DNA of 64,000 bases from Epilithonimonas sp. JDS (GTDB lineage: Bacteria > Bacteroidota > Bacteroidia > Flavobacteriales > Weeksellaceae): assembly GCF_021261315.1 (NCBI RefSeq), contig NZ_JAJSAX010000001.1, positions 1,364,001 through 1,428,000 of the forward strand, written 5' to 3'. Shown piece by piece: positions 26,061 to 34,140 of the stretch. Both the position numbers and the translations under genes were made by a program. The notes below the pieces were generated by a model. It made no database searches and was not told the origin of the DNA. It was given only the letters and a program-made list of their open reading frames with translations. Every line of letters begins with the position of its first letter. Position 1 is the first letter of the stretch.

Positions 26061-27098
26061 TTATAAAGACGTTTTGATGAGGTCTATTACTTTATCCTGA
26101 TCTGCATTATTTGTGTTGATGGAAAAACTTTTGTCGTTATACGGTTTGTACATCGTCTCATCCGTAACCTGAAAAAGACCGATTGTAGGGACATTTACAG
26201 AACTTGCCAGGTGCATCACACCATTATCTGCGGCAATGAAAAGCGCACAATTTGCCAAGAAACCACCCATTTCCCGAATGTCTGTACTGTAGAAATTGGG
26301 AATCTTGAAATTCAGTTTTGAAATATTTTCGACAGGCAAAAGTTCGATGATGTTATAATCCGGAAATGCCGTTTTGAGTTTGTCGTAAAACGTGTTCCAC
26401 CATTCTTCGGAATAAATTTTGGCGCCTGTAGCATTGGTAAAAAGACAAATCGTTTTCTTGTCGTTTTGGACAATTTTCTGTAGATTTTCTTTACCTGTTT
26501 TAAGTTCTTCTTCGTCCAGAATAATTTTTAATGAAGGGATTTCAGAAGTGTTTTCGGGAAAGCCTAACTCGGTCAGAAACTTTCTGAGATTGTAAATGGT
26601 TTTCTTGGCGTCGTGGTTATAATCCGGATATTTCGAACTAAGTTCTTCATCGTGATCGCCAAAAAACTTGTAAGTAGAATTGGTCGCAAGAATCGACAAA
26701 CGCCCGGATGATGAGCCAGGATTGGAATTAATTGCCAAATCATATTTCCGAAACTTCAACTGAAACCAACCTTTGATATAATTCAACAAATTACTGAAAG
26801 GCTTTTTGGGAAGCTGGTTGTAACGGTGTATGTTTTTGTAGTTTTTATAGATGATTGGAGTCACGCCGCCTTTTACAAAAAGATCAATTTTGCTGTCCGG
26901 AAAAGTATTGATCACTTCCTGAACCAATGGCGTTAAAAGCAAAAGATTTCCTAACCTGTGATTGGGTCTGGAAATCAGAATTCTTTGGATTTTAATATTC
27001 GAATTGTGTTTAAGATCTGCATTTGATTTTCCGATATTTTTGGTTAATCTGCGCATTAATGATCTTCTGGCAGTATTTATTTTTTTCTTAAATTTCAT
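26061..27098 (-). CDS. Glycosyltransferase family 9 (heptosyltransferase-like)
   Basis: ADP-sugar dependent GT9 enzyme of 345 residues, cytoplasmic side of the inner membrane. After a basic N-terminal tail come ILISRPNHRLGNLLLLTPLV (N-terminal Rossmann start), DSKIDLFVKGG, a central linker, and the donor domain with ICLFTNATGAKIYSEEWW, FYSTDIREMGGFLANCALFI and AADNGVMHLASSVNVPTIGL, the conserved D-x-G-x-M-H motif of heptosyltransferases. Acceptor and sugar cannot be read from sequence. It precedes the kinase-like gene by 43 nt and follows the 71-residue membrane gene by 10 nt. Confidence 0.92.
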   Translation of the reverse strand: MKFKKKINTARRSLMRRLTKNIGKSNADLKHNSNIKIQRILISRPNHRLGNLLLLTPLVQEVINTFPDSKIDLFVKGGVTPIIYKNYKNIHRYNQLPKKPFSNLLNYIKGWFQLKFRKYDLAINSNPGSSSGRLSILATNSTYKFFGDHDEELSSKYPDYNHDAKKTIYNLRKFLTELGFPENTSEIPSLKIILDEEELKTGKENLQKIVQNDKKTICLFTNATGAKIYSEEWWNTFYDKLKTAFPDYNIIELLPVENISKLNFKIPNFYSTDIREMGGFLANCALFIAADNGVMHLASSVNVPTIGLFQVTDETMYKPYNDKSFSINTNNADQDKVIDLIKTSL

Positions 27099-27108
27099 AA
27101 CAGTATTG

Positions 27109-27324
27109 CTAATTAGCCATTTTATAAAATAATGAAATTAAGCCAAAAAGCCCAACAAAAATAATAAAAATTGAGAGAACTCTTAAAATAAAGACAGTTG
27201 TATATTTTGCAAAAAATCTTCTTAGGAAATAATTTGCATCTTCTTTTTCAATATCTGAGATTTCAGGAGAATATTTAAAAAATAAAATTCCAATTAGAAT
27301 AATTAATACACTATAAATAAGCAT
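27109..27324 (-). CDS. Small membrane protein with two helices
   Basis: Protein of 71 residues with hydrophobic segments at about 2-17 and 43-66 separated by a charged stretch (PEISDIEKEDANYFLRRFF). No family recognised. It is 8 nt downstream of the DUF3820 gene and 10 nt upstream of the GT9 gene, so it is part of the same transcript; no function is proposed. Confidence 0.72.
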   Translation of the reverse strand: MLIYSVLIILIGILFFKYSPEISDIEKEDANYFLRRFFAKYTTVFILRVLSIFIIFVGLFGLISLFYKMAN

Positions 27325-27332
27325 TTTACATG

Positions 27333-27593
27333 TTAAAACTTATAAACCGTGTTTTTCGGTTTGTGATTTTTGACTTGTCCTCGGATCGGAGTTAATAAAT
27401 CCATCAGACCATTAATTTTGATTTCGTAGATCGTAGAAAGCTGCATTCCCAGCTTACCTTTCGGCATTCCCTGGCTTTGAAACCATTCGAGGTAGCTGAT
27501 AGGCAAATCGGCAAGAATCATATCTTTATGTTTGCCAAACGGCATTCTTACTTCGCAGATTTCCCTGAGGATTTCAGGATTCAAACCTTCCAT
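27333..27593 (-). CDS. DUF3820 family protein
   Basis: Protein of 86 residues with the compact DUF3820 pattern: VRMPFGKHKDMILADLPISY, EWFQSQGMPKGKLG and a C-terminal helix with IKINGLMDLLTPIRG. The family resembles a domain found next to exonuclease and nucleic-acid proteins and is of unsettled function. Position 2 nt from the AI-2E transporter gene and 8 nt from the small membrane gene shows tight co-transcription. Confidence 0.88.
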   Translation of the reverse strand: MEGLNPEILREICEVRMPFGKHKDMILADLPISYLEWFQSQGMPKGKLGMQLSTIYEIKINGLMDLLTPIRGQVKNHKPKNTVYKF

Positions 27594-27595
27594 AT

Positions 27596-28687
27596 TTAAA
27601 CTATTAGATCAATTTTATTGTCAAGTTCATCGTCATCATTTGGGATTTGCAAAGATGGCGGCGTGTCTTCATCAGAAAATTCGTCTCTGTAAACCTGAAT
27701 CAGTAAAACCGTGATTGACATTAAGATCGGACCAAAGATTAATCCCATAAACCCAAAGATATTCATACCCATAATAATCCCGAAAACCGTGACTAATGGA
27801 TGAATGTCTTCCAGCTTTTTCAGTAGTGTAAATCTCAGTAAATTATCGGTTAACCCAACTACCACAAGTCCATAAATTAAAACGCCAATTCCACCTCCGG
27901 AATTACCTTCAGCAATCATAAAAATGCCGACAGGAACATAAACAATTGCGGCGCCTACAACCGGAAGCATAGATGCGACGGCCGTCAGAGCGAATAAAAG
28001 TATCGCACTTGGTGCGCCAAAAATCCAGTAACCAATGAGGGCAACAACACCTTGTCCAATCGCAACCACTGGAATCCCAATGGCATTTGCTAAAACAAGT
28101 TTGGTGAATTTATCGCCAAGCATTTGCGTATTTGATCTCTTAAAAGGCATTGCTTTAGCAACGATTCTTTCAAACAACCGTGCTTTTACAAACATAAAAT
28201 ACAGAATAAAATACATTGAAACAATGACTGTAAATGTATTTACCGTTGTGCTCAAAGCTTTTGTAGAAAGTGTTCCTGCAAAATTAGTAACTTTAGTGAT
28301 ATTTTCTTTGCTCAGGATATCAAAACCCACTTTGGAATAGATAAACTGATGAATCTTCTCCAGAAATATATTGAACTTCTCCATATAAGCCTGTGCATTT
28401 CCGGCTTTGGCTACGAGCATATCAACAATAAAATAAACAGGAAGAATCAGAACAACCAATGATACAAACATCAGAACCAAAGCTGCAGCCCAAGGCTTCC
28501 AGTTTTTTTCTTCAACGAGATAATAGTTGTACTTTTTACAGACAATATAAAGCGTAACTGCTCCTAAAAATGAGGGTATAAATAACGCCAGATTCCAGCA
28601 AATCAATCCTACGAAAACGCAGATTAAAAGAATTAAAGCCACTTGTTTTATAACAATGGAGTCGATAGGTTTACCGGAATCTGACAT
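27596..28687 (-). CDS. AI-2E family transporter
   Basis: Polytopic inner-membrane protein of 363 residues of the AI-2E (TqsA/PerM) family. Paired hydrophobic segments at the N-terminus (VALILLICVFVGLICWNLAL, FLGAVTLYIVCKKYN), the PAAAALVLM-like segment WAAALVLMFVSLVVLILPVY, a cytosolic helix region, and the C-terminal half with VVAIGQGVVALIGYWIFGAP, LFALTAVASMLPVVGAAIVY, PVGIFMIAEGN and VTVFGIIMGMNIFGFMGLIF. Substrate is unknown; family members range from autoinducer export to ion antiport. The gene lies 12 nt after the preceding membrane gene. Confidence 0.94.
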   Translation of the reverse strand: MSDSGKPIDSIVIKQVALILLICVFVGLICWNLALFIPSFLGAVTLYIVCKKYNYYLVEEKNWKPWAAALVLMFVSLVVLILPVYFIVDMLVAKAGNAQAYMEKFNIFLEKIHQFIYSKVGFDILSKENITKVTNFAGTLSTKALSTTVNTFTVIVSMYFILYFMFVKARLFERIVAKAMPFKRSNTQMLGDKFTKLVLANAIGIPVVAIGQGVVALIGYWIFGAPSAILLFALTAVASMLPVVGAAIVYVPVGIFMIAEGNSGGGIGVLIYGLVVVGLTDNLLRFTLLKKLEDIHPLVTVFGIIMGMNIFGFMGLIFGPILMSITVLLIQVYRDEFSDEDTPPSLQIPNDDDELDNKIDLIV

Positions 28688-28699
28688 ATATTTTATAGT

Positions 28700-29434
28700 T
28701 TATTTTTGTTCTAACTGTCTTGGAGCTCCCAGATAAGCGCAGTAAGTAGAGTACATTGCAATATAAACGAATGGAATTGTAAGGTAAACTCCCACACAAC
28801 AAAGTACAAGGCCTGCAATACTGATAAGTCCAGCTAATAATGCTGTAAGTAAAAGCGTGCCATAATCTTGCTGAGCAATACTGAAAGATTTTTTAAGCGC
28901 TTCTATCGCACCAAGATTTTCAAACATAATGATTGGATAACCTAACATGAAAAAAGGAAGAACAAGAATTCCCGGAATTATGCACATCAGAAACGCAATC
29001 GTCAGAAGAATCTGAGTAATTAATGCATAAACGACAATATTTAGAAAATTTTGTTTGTAAGCAAAAAATAAATCCGAAACCGAAATGGATTGTTTGAAAT
29101 TTGATTTGTTGGCAATGTAAATTAAACCTACAAAAATAGGCGCCAAAAGCAATCCTACAAAGAACGAAACGCCACTATACGCTGCAAATCCAGGCGTACT
29201 CATAATGTCTGTATAAGTGAAATCACCGCCACGCTCTCTCATATCTTCCATCAACAGGGTGGTGTTGAAACCTGTTAAAAGCTGAATCAAATAACTTAAT
29301 AAAAAGTAGATCACAACAGCAAGAAAACAGTACAAAAAGGTGTTCTTGAAAATTTCTAAAGCATGCGAAATAATGCTTCCCGTTTCCTTCGTTGGCACAT
29401 TGGCCGGAGAATCGAATTCATTAAAATTGTCCAT
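28700..29434 (-). CDS. Polytopic membrane protein of uncharacterised family
   Basis: Protein of 244 residues from ATG 29434 (MDNFNEFDSPANVPTKETGS); the 13-residue upstream extension of the frame is rejected as it is not membrane-like. About six hydrophobic segments, including FLYCFLAVVIYFLLSYLIQL, FFVGLLLAPIFVGLIYIA, NIVVYALITQILLTIAFLMC and LLAGLISIAGLVLCCVGVYL. Similar proteins in Bacteroidetes are sometimes labelled by homology to phosphodiesterase membrane domains, but no catalytic motif is present. The upstream membrane protein (29506-30213) looks like a distant paralogue. Confidence 0.82.
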   Translation of the reverse strand: MDNFNEFDSPANVPTKETGSIISHALEIFKNTFLYCFLAVVIYFLLSYLIQLLTGFNTTLLMEDMRERGGDFTYTDIMSTPGFAAYSGVSFFVGLLLAPIFVGLIYIANKSNFKQSISVSDLFFAYKQNFLNIVVYALITQILLTIAFLMCIIPGILVLPFFMLGYPIIMFENLGAIEALKKSFSIAQQDYGTLLLTALLAGLISIAGLVLCCVGVYLTIPFVYIAMYSTYCAYLGAPRQLEQK

Positions 29435-29505
29435 AGTAGTTTGATTTTGAAGTTTATATTCAAATCTACACAAAAAATCCTTGACTTGAATTAACTCAAA
29501 GACAA

Positions 29506-30213
29506 TTATTCCTCAAAATCCGCGATCAAATGCTTGTAAAGGACGTAGATCATCGCATTCCAAAACGGAAATGTGATGAAAATTCCGAAGAAAAACATAA
29601 TAAATCCGCAGTAAGAAAACAGAATAGAAACGATCATTGCGATAAAAATCAGGATGAAATTTTGCTGGAAAGTCCTGACGCTGACCTGAAAAGACTGAAA
29701 ATAATTAAAACCTTTGAAAAACATCAACGCCGGGATGAATAGCATCATCGGAATCCATATCAAAGTGAAAACAGAAAGAAAATTATTAATCATACTCCAA
29801 GCCAGAGAATAGATCACAAACAAAAAGAAATAATGCCCTTGGAAACCCGCAAAAAGATCGCCAGTTTCCGGCTTTTCTCCCAAATCCAGCTTTCTATAGA
29901 TTTTAAGGAAGCCAATGTTCAAAGGGAAAATGACTGCTTTGATCACAATCATCACCTGCAGAAACAGAACAGCATTATCAGTCTGCATCAGCGCGGTATA
30001 TTTGTCCAAAAAAGCTTTGCTGTCAGTATAAATTAAGCCCTGAAATTTCTGGATTTCTTCAAAAAGTCCGTAATATCGGAACGCAAAAGAGCCCGCAAAC
30101 ATCGTCACAGAAAAGTAGATCACACAAAACAAAAACTGAAACGGCAAAGTTCTCATCCAGTATTCGTATGCTTCTGTCAGTATTTTTCCAATCTCCGGTT
30201 TTGGCGTCGTCAT
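29506..30213 (-). CDS. Polytopic membrane protein, paralogue of the next gene
   Basis: Protein of 235 residues with about six hydrophobic segments (LPFQFLFCVIYFSVTMFAGS, FLQVMIVIKAVIFPLNIGFL, FFLFVIYSLAWSMINNFLSV, WIPMMLFIPALMFFKGFNYF, FILIFIAMIVSILFSYCGFI). The layout EIGKILTEAYEYW...PFWNAMIYVLYKH matches the following gene in overall plan. Start choice: a TACTTTTG element sits at 30235-30228, so ATG 30213 is preferred over ATG 30240, which lies upstream of that element. It heads a seven-gene minus-strand run ending at 25253. Function unknown. Confidence 0.82.
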   Translation of the reverse strand: MTTPKPEIGKILTEAYEYWMRTLPFQFLFCVIYFSVTMFAGSFAFRYYGLFEEIQKFQGLIYTDSKAFLDKYTALMQTDNAVLFLQVMIVIKAVIFPLNIGFLKIYRKLDLGEKPETGDLFAGFQGHYFFLFVIYSLAWSMINNFLSVFTLIWIPMMLFIPALMFFKGFNYFQSFQVSVRTFQQNFILIFIAMIVSILFSYCGFIMFFFGIFITFPFWNAMIYVLYKHLIADFEE

Positions 30214-30227
30214 TCTCAAAATTTTTG

Positions 30228-30235
30228 CAAAAGTA
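30228..30235 (-). promoter_or_regulatory. -7 element heading the 30213-25253 operon
   Basis: Minus-strand TACTTTTG (TAnnTTTG), 14 nt before ATG 30213; it decides against the upstream ATG at 30240. Confidence 0.5.
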
Positions 30236-30272
30236 ACCATTAATTAACGACTATCGAAATTGATGATTTTAT

Positions 30273-30369
30273 TTTGGGCAGCTTTTTCCGCCTTCCGCTC
30301 CCTCCCGATTTTATATCGGGATCCACTCAAAAGTTTATACTGAGCTTGTCGAAGTAGGCTGCGGGATTC
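30273..30369 (+). repeat. Dispersed repeat GGGCAGC...GCGGG, copy 2, interrupted
   Basis: TTTTGGGCAGCTTTTTCCGC, CTCCCTCCCGAT...ATCGGGATCCACTC as in copies 1 and 3, but between CACTCAA and GGCTGCGGGA it has an extra AGTTTATACTGAGCTTGTCG then AAGTA, a fragment of the REP-like CTGAGCTTGTCGAAG family. The two flanks are otherwise collinear with copy 3. Confidence 0.88.
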
Positions 30370-30385
30370 TATCTTCTTTTAAGAT

Positions 30386-30418
30386 TTGGTCTTAATAGAA
30401 GACTTTTCTATACTTTTG
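30386..30418 (+). promoter_or_regulatory. pabB promoter (TTG, 22 nt, TACTTTTG)
   Basis: TTG at 30386-30388 and TACTTTTG at 30411-30418, with the ATG 4 nt downstream, predicting a leaderless or nearly leaderless mRNA. Confidence 0.6.
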
Positions 30419-30422
30419 TTAA

Positions 30423-31394
30423 ATGTTTCAGAATCCCCAGTTTCAAAGAATGGATGACTTGTCAGAAAGAAAAGAACCCTTTTTTTTCCTGATCAATTTT
30501 TTGGTGGATGAAGTCAGAATTTTCACTAAAAATGAAATTCAAAATAATAGTTTATTAATTGATTTCCCGAATGTTACAAACGTTTATAATGGACACGCGA
30601 TAATTCCAAACTTCGAATGGAAATCATTCCCGGAAACTTTAGAAGATTATCAAAAAGGATTTGAAATTGTCCAGGAAAATCTCAAAAAAGGAAATTCCTA
30701 TCTTACCAATTACACCCGAAAAACCGAAATTGAAACCAACTTGACTTTGGAAGATATTTTCAAATTCTCAAAAGCCAAATATAAAATTTTAGTTCCAGAT
30801 AAATTCGTCTGTTTTTCGCCAGAAACATTCATCGAAATCATTGATAACAAGATTTTTACGCATCCAATGAAAGGAACAATAGACGCGGAAATCGAAGATG
30901 CAGAAAACATTTTGAAAAACGATCCGAAGGAAAAAGCAGAACATTACACAGTCGTCGATTTGCTGAGAAACGATTTGAGTATGGTGGCCAACAATGTGCG
31001 AGTCAAGGATTTTCAAAGGATCGATTTCATCAAGACAAAACAAAAAAACCTTCTCGCAATGAGTTCCGAAATCGAAGGCGAAATAAAACCTCAATTTCAA
31101 AACAAAATTGGTTCTATTCTCCAAAAACTATTGCCAGCCGGCTCAATTCTCGGTGCTCCAAAACCGAAAACATTGGAAATCATCCTCGAAGCTGAAAAAT
31201 ATGACCGAGGTTTTTATACCGGAATTGCAGGTTACTTTGATGGGAAAAATCTTGATTCTTGTGTGATGATCAGATTTATTGAAAAAGAAAATGGAAAACT
31301 TTTTTTCAAAAGCGGTGGCGGAATCACGCACCAAAGCGAGTTGACAAGCGAATACGAAGAAATGAAAAACAAAATTTATGTCCCGATTTATTGA
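30423..31394 (+). CDS. pabB: Aminodeoxychorismate synthase component I
   Basis: Converts chorismate with ammonia to 4-amino-4-deoxychorismate for folate synthesis. The 323 residues cover the chorismate-binding domain only; signatures are KKGNSYLTNYTRKTEI, KFVCFSPETFIEI, THPMKGTIDAEIEDAENIL, AEHYTVVDLLRNDLSMVANN, LPAGSILGAPKPKTLEII, YDRGFYTGIAGYFDG and FFKSGGGITHQSELTSEYEE. The usual N-terminal beta domain is shortened, as in other short PabB proteins. It overlaps pabC by 17 nt. The glutamine amidotransferase partner (PabA) is not in this window. Confidence 0.95.
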   Translation: MFQNPQFQRMDDLSERKEPFFFLINFLVDEVRIFTKNEIQNNSLLIDFPNVTNVYNGHAIIPNFEWKSFPETLEDYQKGFEIVQENLKKGNSYLTNYTRKTEIETNLTLEDIFKFSKAKYKILVPDKFVCFSPETFIEIIDNKIFTHPMKGTIDAEIEDAENILKNDPKEKAEHYTVVDLLRNDLSMVANNVRVKDFQRIDFIKTKQKNLLAMSSEIEGEIKPQFQNKIGSILQKLLPAGSILGAPKPKTLEIILEAEKYDRGFYTGIAGYFDGKNLDSCVMIRFIEKENGKLFFKSGGGITHQSELTSEYEEMKNKIYVPIY

Positions 31395-32004
31395 AAGCAT
31401 CAAAGTGGAAGACCAGAAAATCTTCCTGACAGAACTTCATCAGAAAAGAATGAACGACACATTTTCCAATTTCGGAAAAGAATGTAAAATAGATATCAAA
31501 AGCTTATTCCTGAATCTGGAACACGATGAAGACGGACTTTACAAATTCAGAATCGAATATGATTTGGAGAATAATTTCAAAACGCAAATTCTTCCGCACG
31601 CCATTTCGGAACACGATGATTTCGAATTGGTGACTGATAACGAAATTGATTACAGCTTCAAATCAGCCGACAGAATACAATTTCAAAAATTAAAAGAAAA
31701 ACGTGGCGCCGAAGAAATCATCATCATCAAAGAAAATCAAATTACAGACACGTCTTATTCCAACCTCCTATTTCTAAAAGATAAAATTTGGTTCACCCCG
31801 AAAACTTATCTTCTGAATGGCGTAATGCGACAAAGTTTATTGGCCTCGAAAAAAATTAAACAAACCGAAATTACAATTGAAAATATCAAAGAATTTTCTC
31901 ATTTTCAATTGATTAATGCAATGAACGATTTTGACGAAATGTTTATTTATCCGATTGAGAAAATCATCAATCTGCCGAAAGAGGAAACGGATTTGGAGTT
32001 TTAG
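31378..32004 (+). CDS. pabC: Aminodeoxychorismate lyase-like aminotransferase class IV
   Basis: PLP-dependent enzyme expected to release 4-aminobenzoate from aminodeoxychorismate. Of 208 residues, the N-terminal domain is short; SFKSADRIQFQKLKE carries the likely PLP lysine, and EIIIIKENQITDTSYSNLLF, KIWFTPKTYLLNGVMRQSLL and FQLINAMNDFDEMFI follow the class IV order. Assignment as PabC rests mainly on its overlap with pabB; length is below the ~270 residues of classical members, which is common for the short Bacteroidetes form. It ends 4 bp into the convergent lipoprotein gene. Confidence 0.85.
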   Translation: MSRFIESIKVEDQKIFLTELHQKRMNDTFSNFGKECKIDIKSLFLNLEHDEDGLYKFRIEYDLENNFKTQILPHAISEHDDFELVTDNEIDYSFKSADRIQFQKLKEKRGAEEIIIIKENQITDTSYSNLLFLKDKIWFTPKTYLLNGVMRQSLLASKKIKQTEITIENIKEFSHFQLINAMNDFDEMFIYPIEKIINLPKEETDLEF

Positions 32005-32411
32005 TTTATTTTTGAAATTACGGATTTTACTGAATTATCATGGAAAGAAGTTATAATAGTCGCAGAGTTACTTTTGATTTCATTTATTCTACATCTCAAG
32101 CCGCCATTTGAATTAATGTAAATGTCATCTTCATCAAATTTACTTTTCAAAGTATCAATTAACAGAATATATTCGCAATCATTCATCCACTTTAAGTTGT
32201 AAAATCGTTTATCGCCTATTTTCTTTCCTGTTTTTAAATCGAAAGTCTCTTCAGATTGAAAAGTTTTTTGTCTTTGCAAAATGTATTTTCTATTATCAGT
32301 TTTATTAATAAGTTCAAATTTACCAATGTGAAAATCTTCACACTTTAGATTATTTTTACTTTTAAAACCAAGAAATGAAAGAAGGATAAAACAGAGAATT
32401 ATGTTTTTCAT
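32001..32411 (-). CDS. Small exported protein of unknown function
   Basis: Protein of 136 residues with a signal-type N-terminus (MKNIILCFILLSFLGFKS) and a mature part with KCEDFHIGKFELINKTDNRK, QSEETFDLKTGKKIGDKRFY and LKWMNDCEYILLI. This plan (short export signal, CxxFHxGxF, then WxxxCxYxL) recurs in Bacteroidetes proteins of unknown function. It lies 7 nt after menD on the same strand and is probably in that transcript. No function proposed. Confidence 0.75.
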   Translation of the reverse strand: MKNIILCFILLSFLGFKSKNNLKCEDFHIGKFELINKTDNRKYILQRQKTFQSEETFDLKTGKKIGDKRFYNLKWMNDCEYILLIDTLKSKFDEDDIYINSNGGLRCRINEIKSNSATIITSFHDNSVKSVISKIN

Positions 32412-32418
32412 ATGATTG

Positions 32419-34083
32419 TTACTTCAACTCCACAAAATACTGCTTCAAAATATCCGCATTATTACATTCAGAAGTCATTACTTCCAAAATCTTTGGTTTC
32501 GGATTGGGTTTGAAGAAGTTTGGTAAAACGCGGTCAAGCGTAATTTCGTCTTCCACTTTCGTATAATCAAAACCGAAATTCTTTGCCAACAGTTCTGCAT
32601 TTCTGTGATGCGTTGTAGCGATAAACTCGTCCAAAGCGTTGGTTCCGCTTGGTCCGGGAATGATTTTGAAAATATTGCCTTCGCCGTTGTTGAAAATCAC
32701 AATCCTTGTGTACGGCGGAATATATTGGTTCCAAAGTCCGTTGATGTCGTAGAAAAACGACAAATCTCCTGTAATCAAAATCGTAGGTTCATCTTCCATC
32801 ATCGCAAATCCCATTGCGGTAGAAGTACAACCGTCGATTCCGCTGGTTCCTCGATTGCAATAGACGTCGTGCTTCTGATAATCAAACAATTGCGCATATC
32901 GAATCGCTGAAGAATTGGAAAAATGAATCTTGTAATTTTCAGGAATATGATTGGATAACTGATTGAAAAGATAGAAATCTGAGAAAGGTGCTTTATGCAA
33001 ATATTCCTCATGTTTCGCATCTTTTTTGTCCTTCAAAACGTCCCAAAGATTGAAAAATGGTCTTGGCTCGAGATTGATGGATTTTAATAATTTGGAGAAG
33101 AAAATCTCAGCTTTCGTTTCAATTTTTTGAGTTAAAGCAAAGTAAGTGTCTGGCTGCCAATACTCATCGATGTGCCAATGCTGTGCAGGTTTTGCTTTTC
33201 TAAGAAATTGTTTTACCCGTTTTGAAACTACATTTTGTCCGATTGTAATTAACAAATCGGGTGCGTAAGTTCTATAATCTTCTTCAGTAAAATCTGTGAT
33301 ATATCGGTCGATGTGAGCGAAGAATTTCTCGTGTTGAAGATTGGAATTCATTTCAGTCAAAACTACAACCGTATGATTTTTAACCAATTGAGAAAGTTGC
33401 GCTTGCAATTCCGGGCTTGGCGCCAATGTTCCGGCAAGAATCAAAATTCGTTTGGAAGTATGCCAATCTGCAACCAAGTTTGTCGGAAGTTCGTAAGCTT
33501 TTTTCTGAATTGTTTTTTCGACAACTGGCAAAACAGGCAATTCATCAACCAAGTTGTAAAGTGGCTCTGTCAAAGGAATGTTGATGTGAACCGGACCGCT
33601 TTTTTCGATGCAAAGTTCAACCGCTTTTTTGATGGTTTCGAAGTTGTGGTCATCTGCGCCATCTTTCTCGTCTTCCAACAATTCAAAATCGCCGTAAGAA
33701 TGCTGCTGGAAAAGGTTTTTCTGACGAATCGTCTGTCCATCAAACAAATCAACAAAATCTGAAGGTCTGTCCGCTGTCAAAATCAAAAGTGGAATATTCT
33801 GATAAAAAGCCTCCACAACAGCAGGATAATAATTGGTTGCTGCAGAACCACTCGTACAAGTGATTGCGACAGGTTTTTTGATTGATTTTGAAATGCCTAA
33901 TCCAACAAAAGCCGCCGCTCTTTCGTCCACAATACTGTAACATTGGAACGCATCAATCTCAGAAAAATGAATCGACAAAGGCGCATTTCTGGAACCTGGA
34001 GAAATGATGATTTTGTCGATGCCGTATTGTTCAAGAATATGTGCGAGAATTTGGATGCTGCGTTTGGCGGAATATTGCTTCAT
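32419..34083 (-). CDS. menD: 2-succinyl-5-enolpyruvyl-6-hydroxy-3-cyclohexene-1-carboxylate synthase
   Basis: Thiamine-diphosphate enzyme of menaquinone synthesis that joins 2-oxoglutarate to isochorismate. The 554 residues from ATG 34083 show IIISPGSRNAPLSIHFSEI, VDERAAAFVGLGISKSIKKP (catalytic Glu), AITCTSGSAATNYYPAVVEA, LILTADRPSDFVD, NRGTSGIDGCTSTAMGFAMM and the ThDP motif ILITGDLSFFYDINGLWNQ. Menaquinone fits the cytochrome bd and class 2 PyrD enzymes seen here. The remaining men genes are not in the window. It is third in an operon with the radical SAM and peptidase genes (spacing 57 and 18 nt). Confidence 0.97.
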   Translation of the reverse strand: MKQYSAKRSIQILAHILEQYGIDKIIISPGSRNAPLSIHFSEIDAFQCYSIVDERAAAFVGLGISKSIKKPVAITCTSGSAATNYYPAVVEAFYQNIPLLILTADRPSDFVDLFDGQTIRQKNLFQQHSYGDFELLEDEKDGADDHNFETIKKAVELCIEKSGPVHINIPLTEPLYNLVDELPVLPVVEKTIQKKAYELPTNLVADWHTSKRILILAGTLAPSPELQAQLSQLVKNHTVVVLTEMNSNLQHEKFFAHIDRYITDFTEEDYRTYAPDLLITIGQNVVSKRVKQFLRKAKPAQHWHIDEYWQPDTYFALTQKIETKAEIFFSKLLKSINLEPRPFFNLWDVLKDKKDAKHEEYLHKAPFSDFYLFNQLSNHIPENYKIHFSNSSAIRYAQLFDYQKHDVYCNRGTSGIDGCTSTAMGFAMMEDEPTILITGDLSFFYDINGLWNQYIPPYTRIVIFNNGEGNIFKIIPGPSGTNALDEFIATTHHRNAELLAKNFGFDYTKVEDEITLDRVLPNFFKPNPKPKILEVMTSECNNADILKQYFVELK

Positions 34084-34121
34084 TAGGGGGAATTTGTTTG
34101 GCAAATTTGTGTTCTGTGCTG

Positions 34122-34129
34122 CAAATTTA
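34122..34129 (-). promoter_or_regulatory. Possible internal -7 element for menD
   Basis: Minus-strand TAAATTTG in the 57-nt gap before menD, 38 nt from its ATG; menD may therefore also be transcribed on its own. Confidence 0.35.
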
Positions 34130-34140
34130 ATTAAAAGAAT

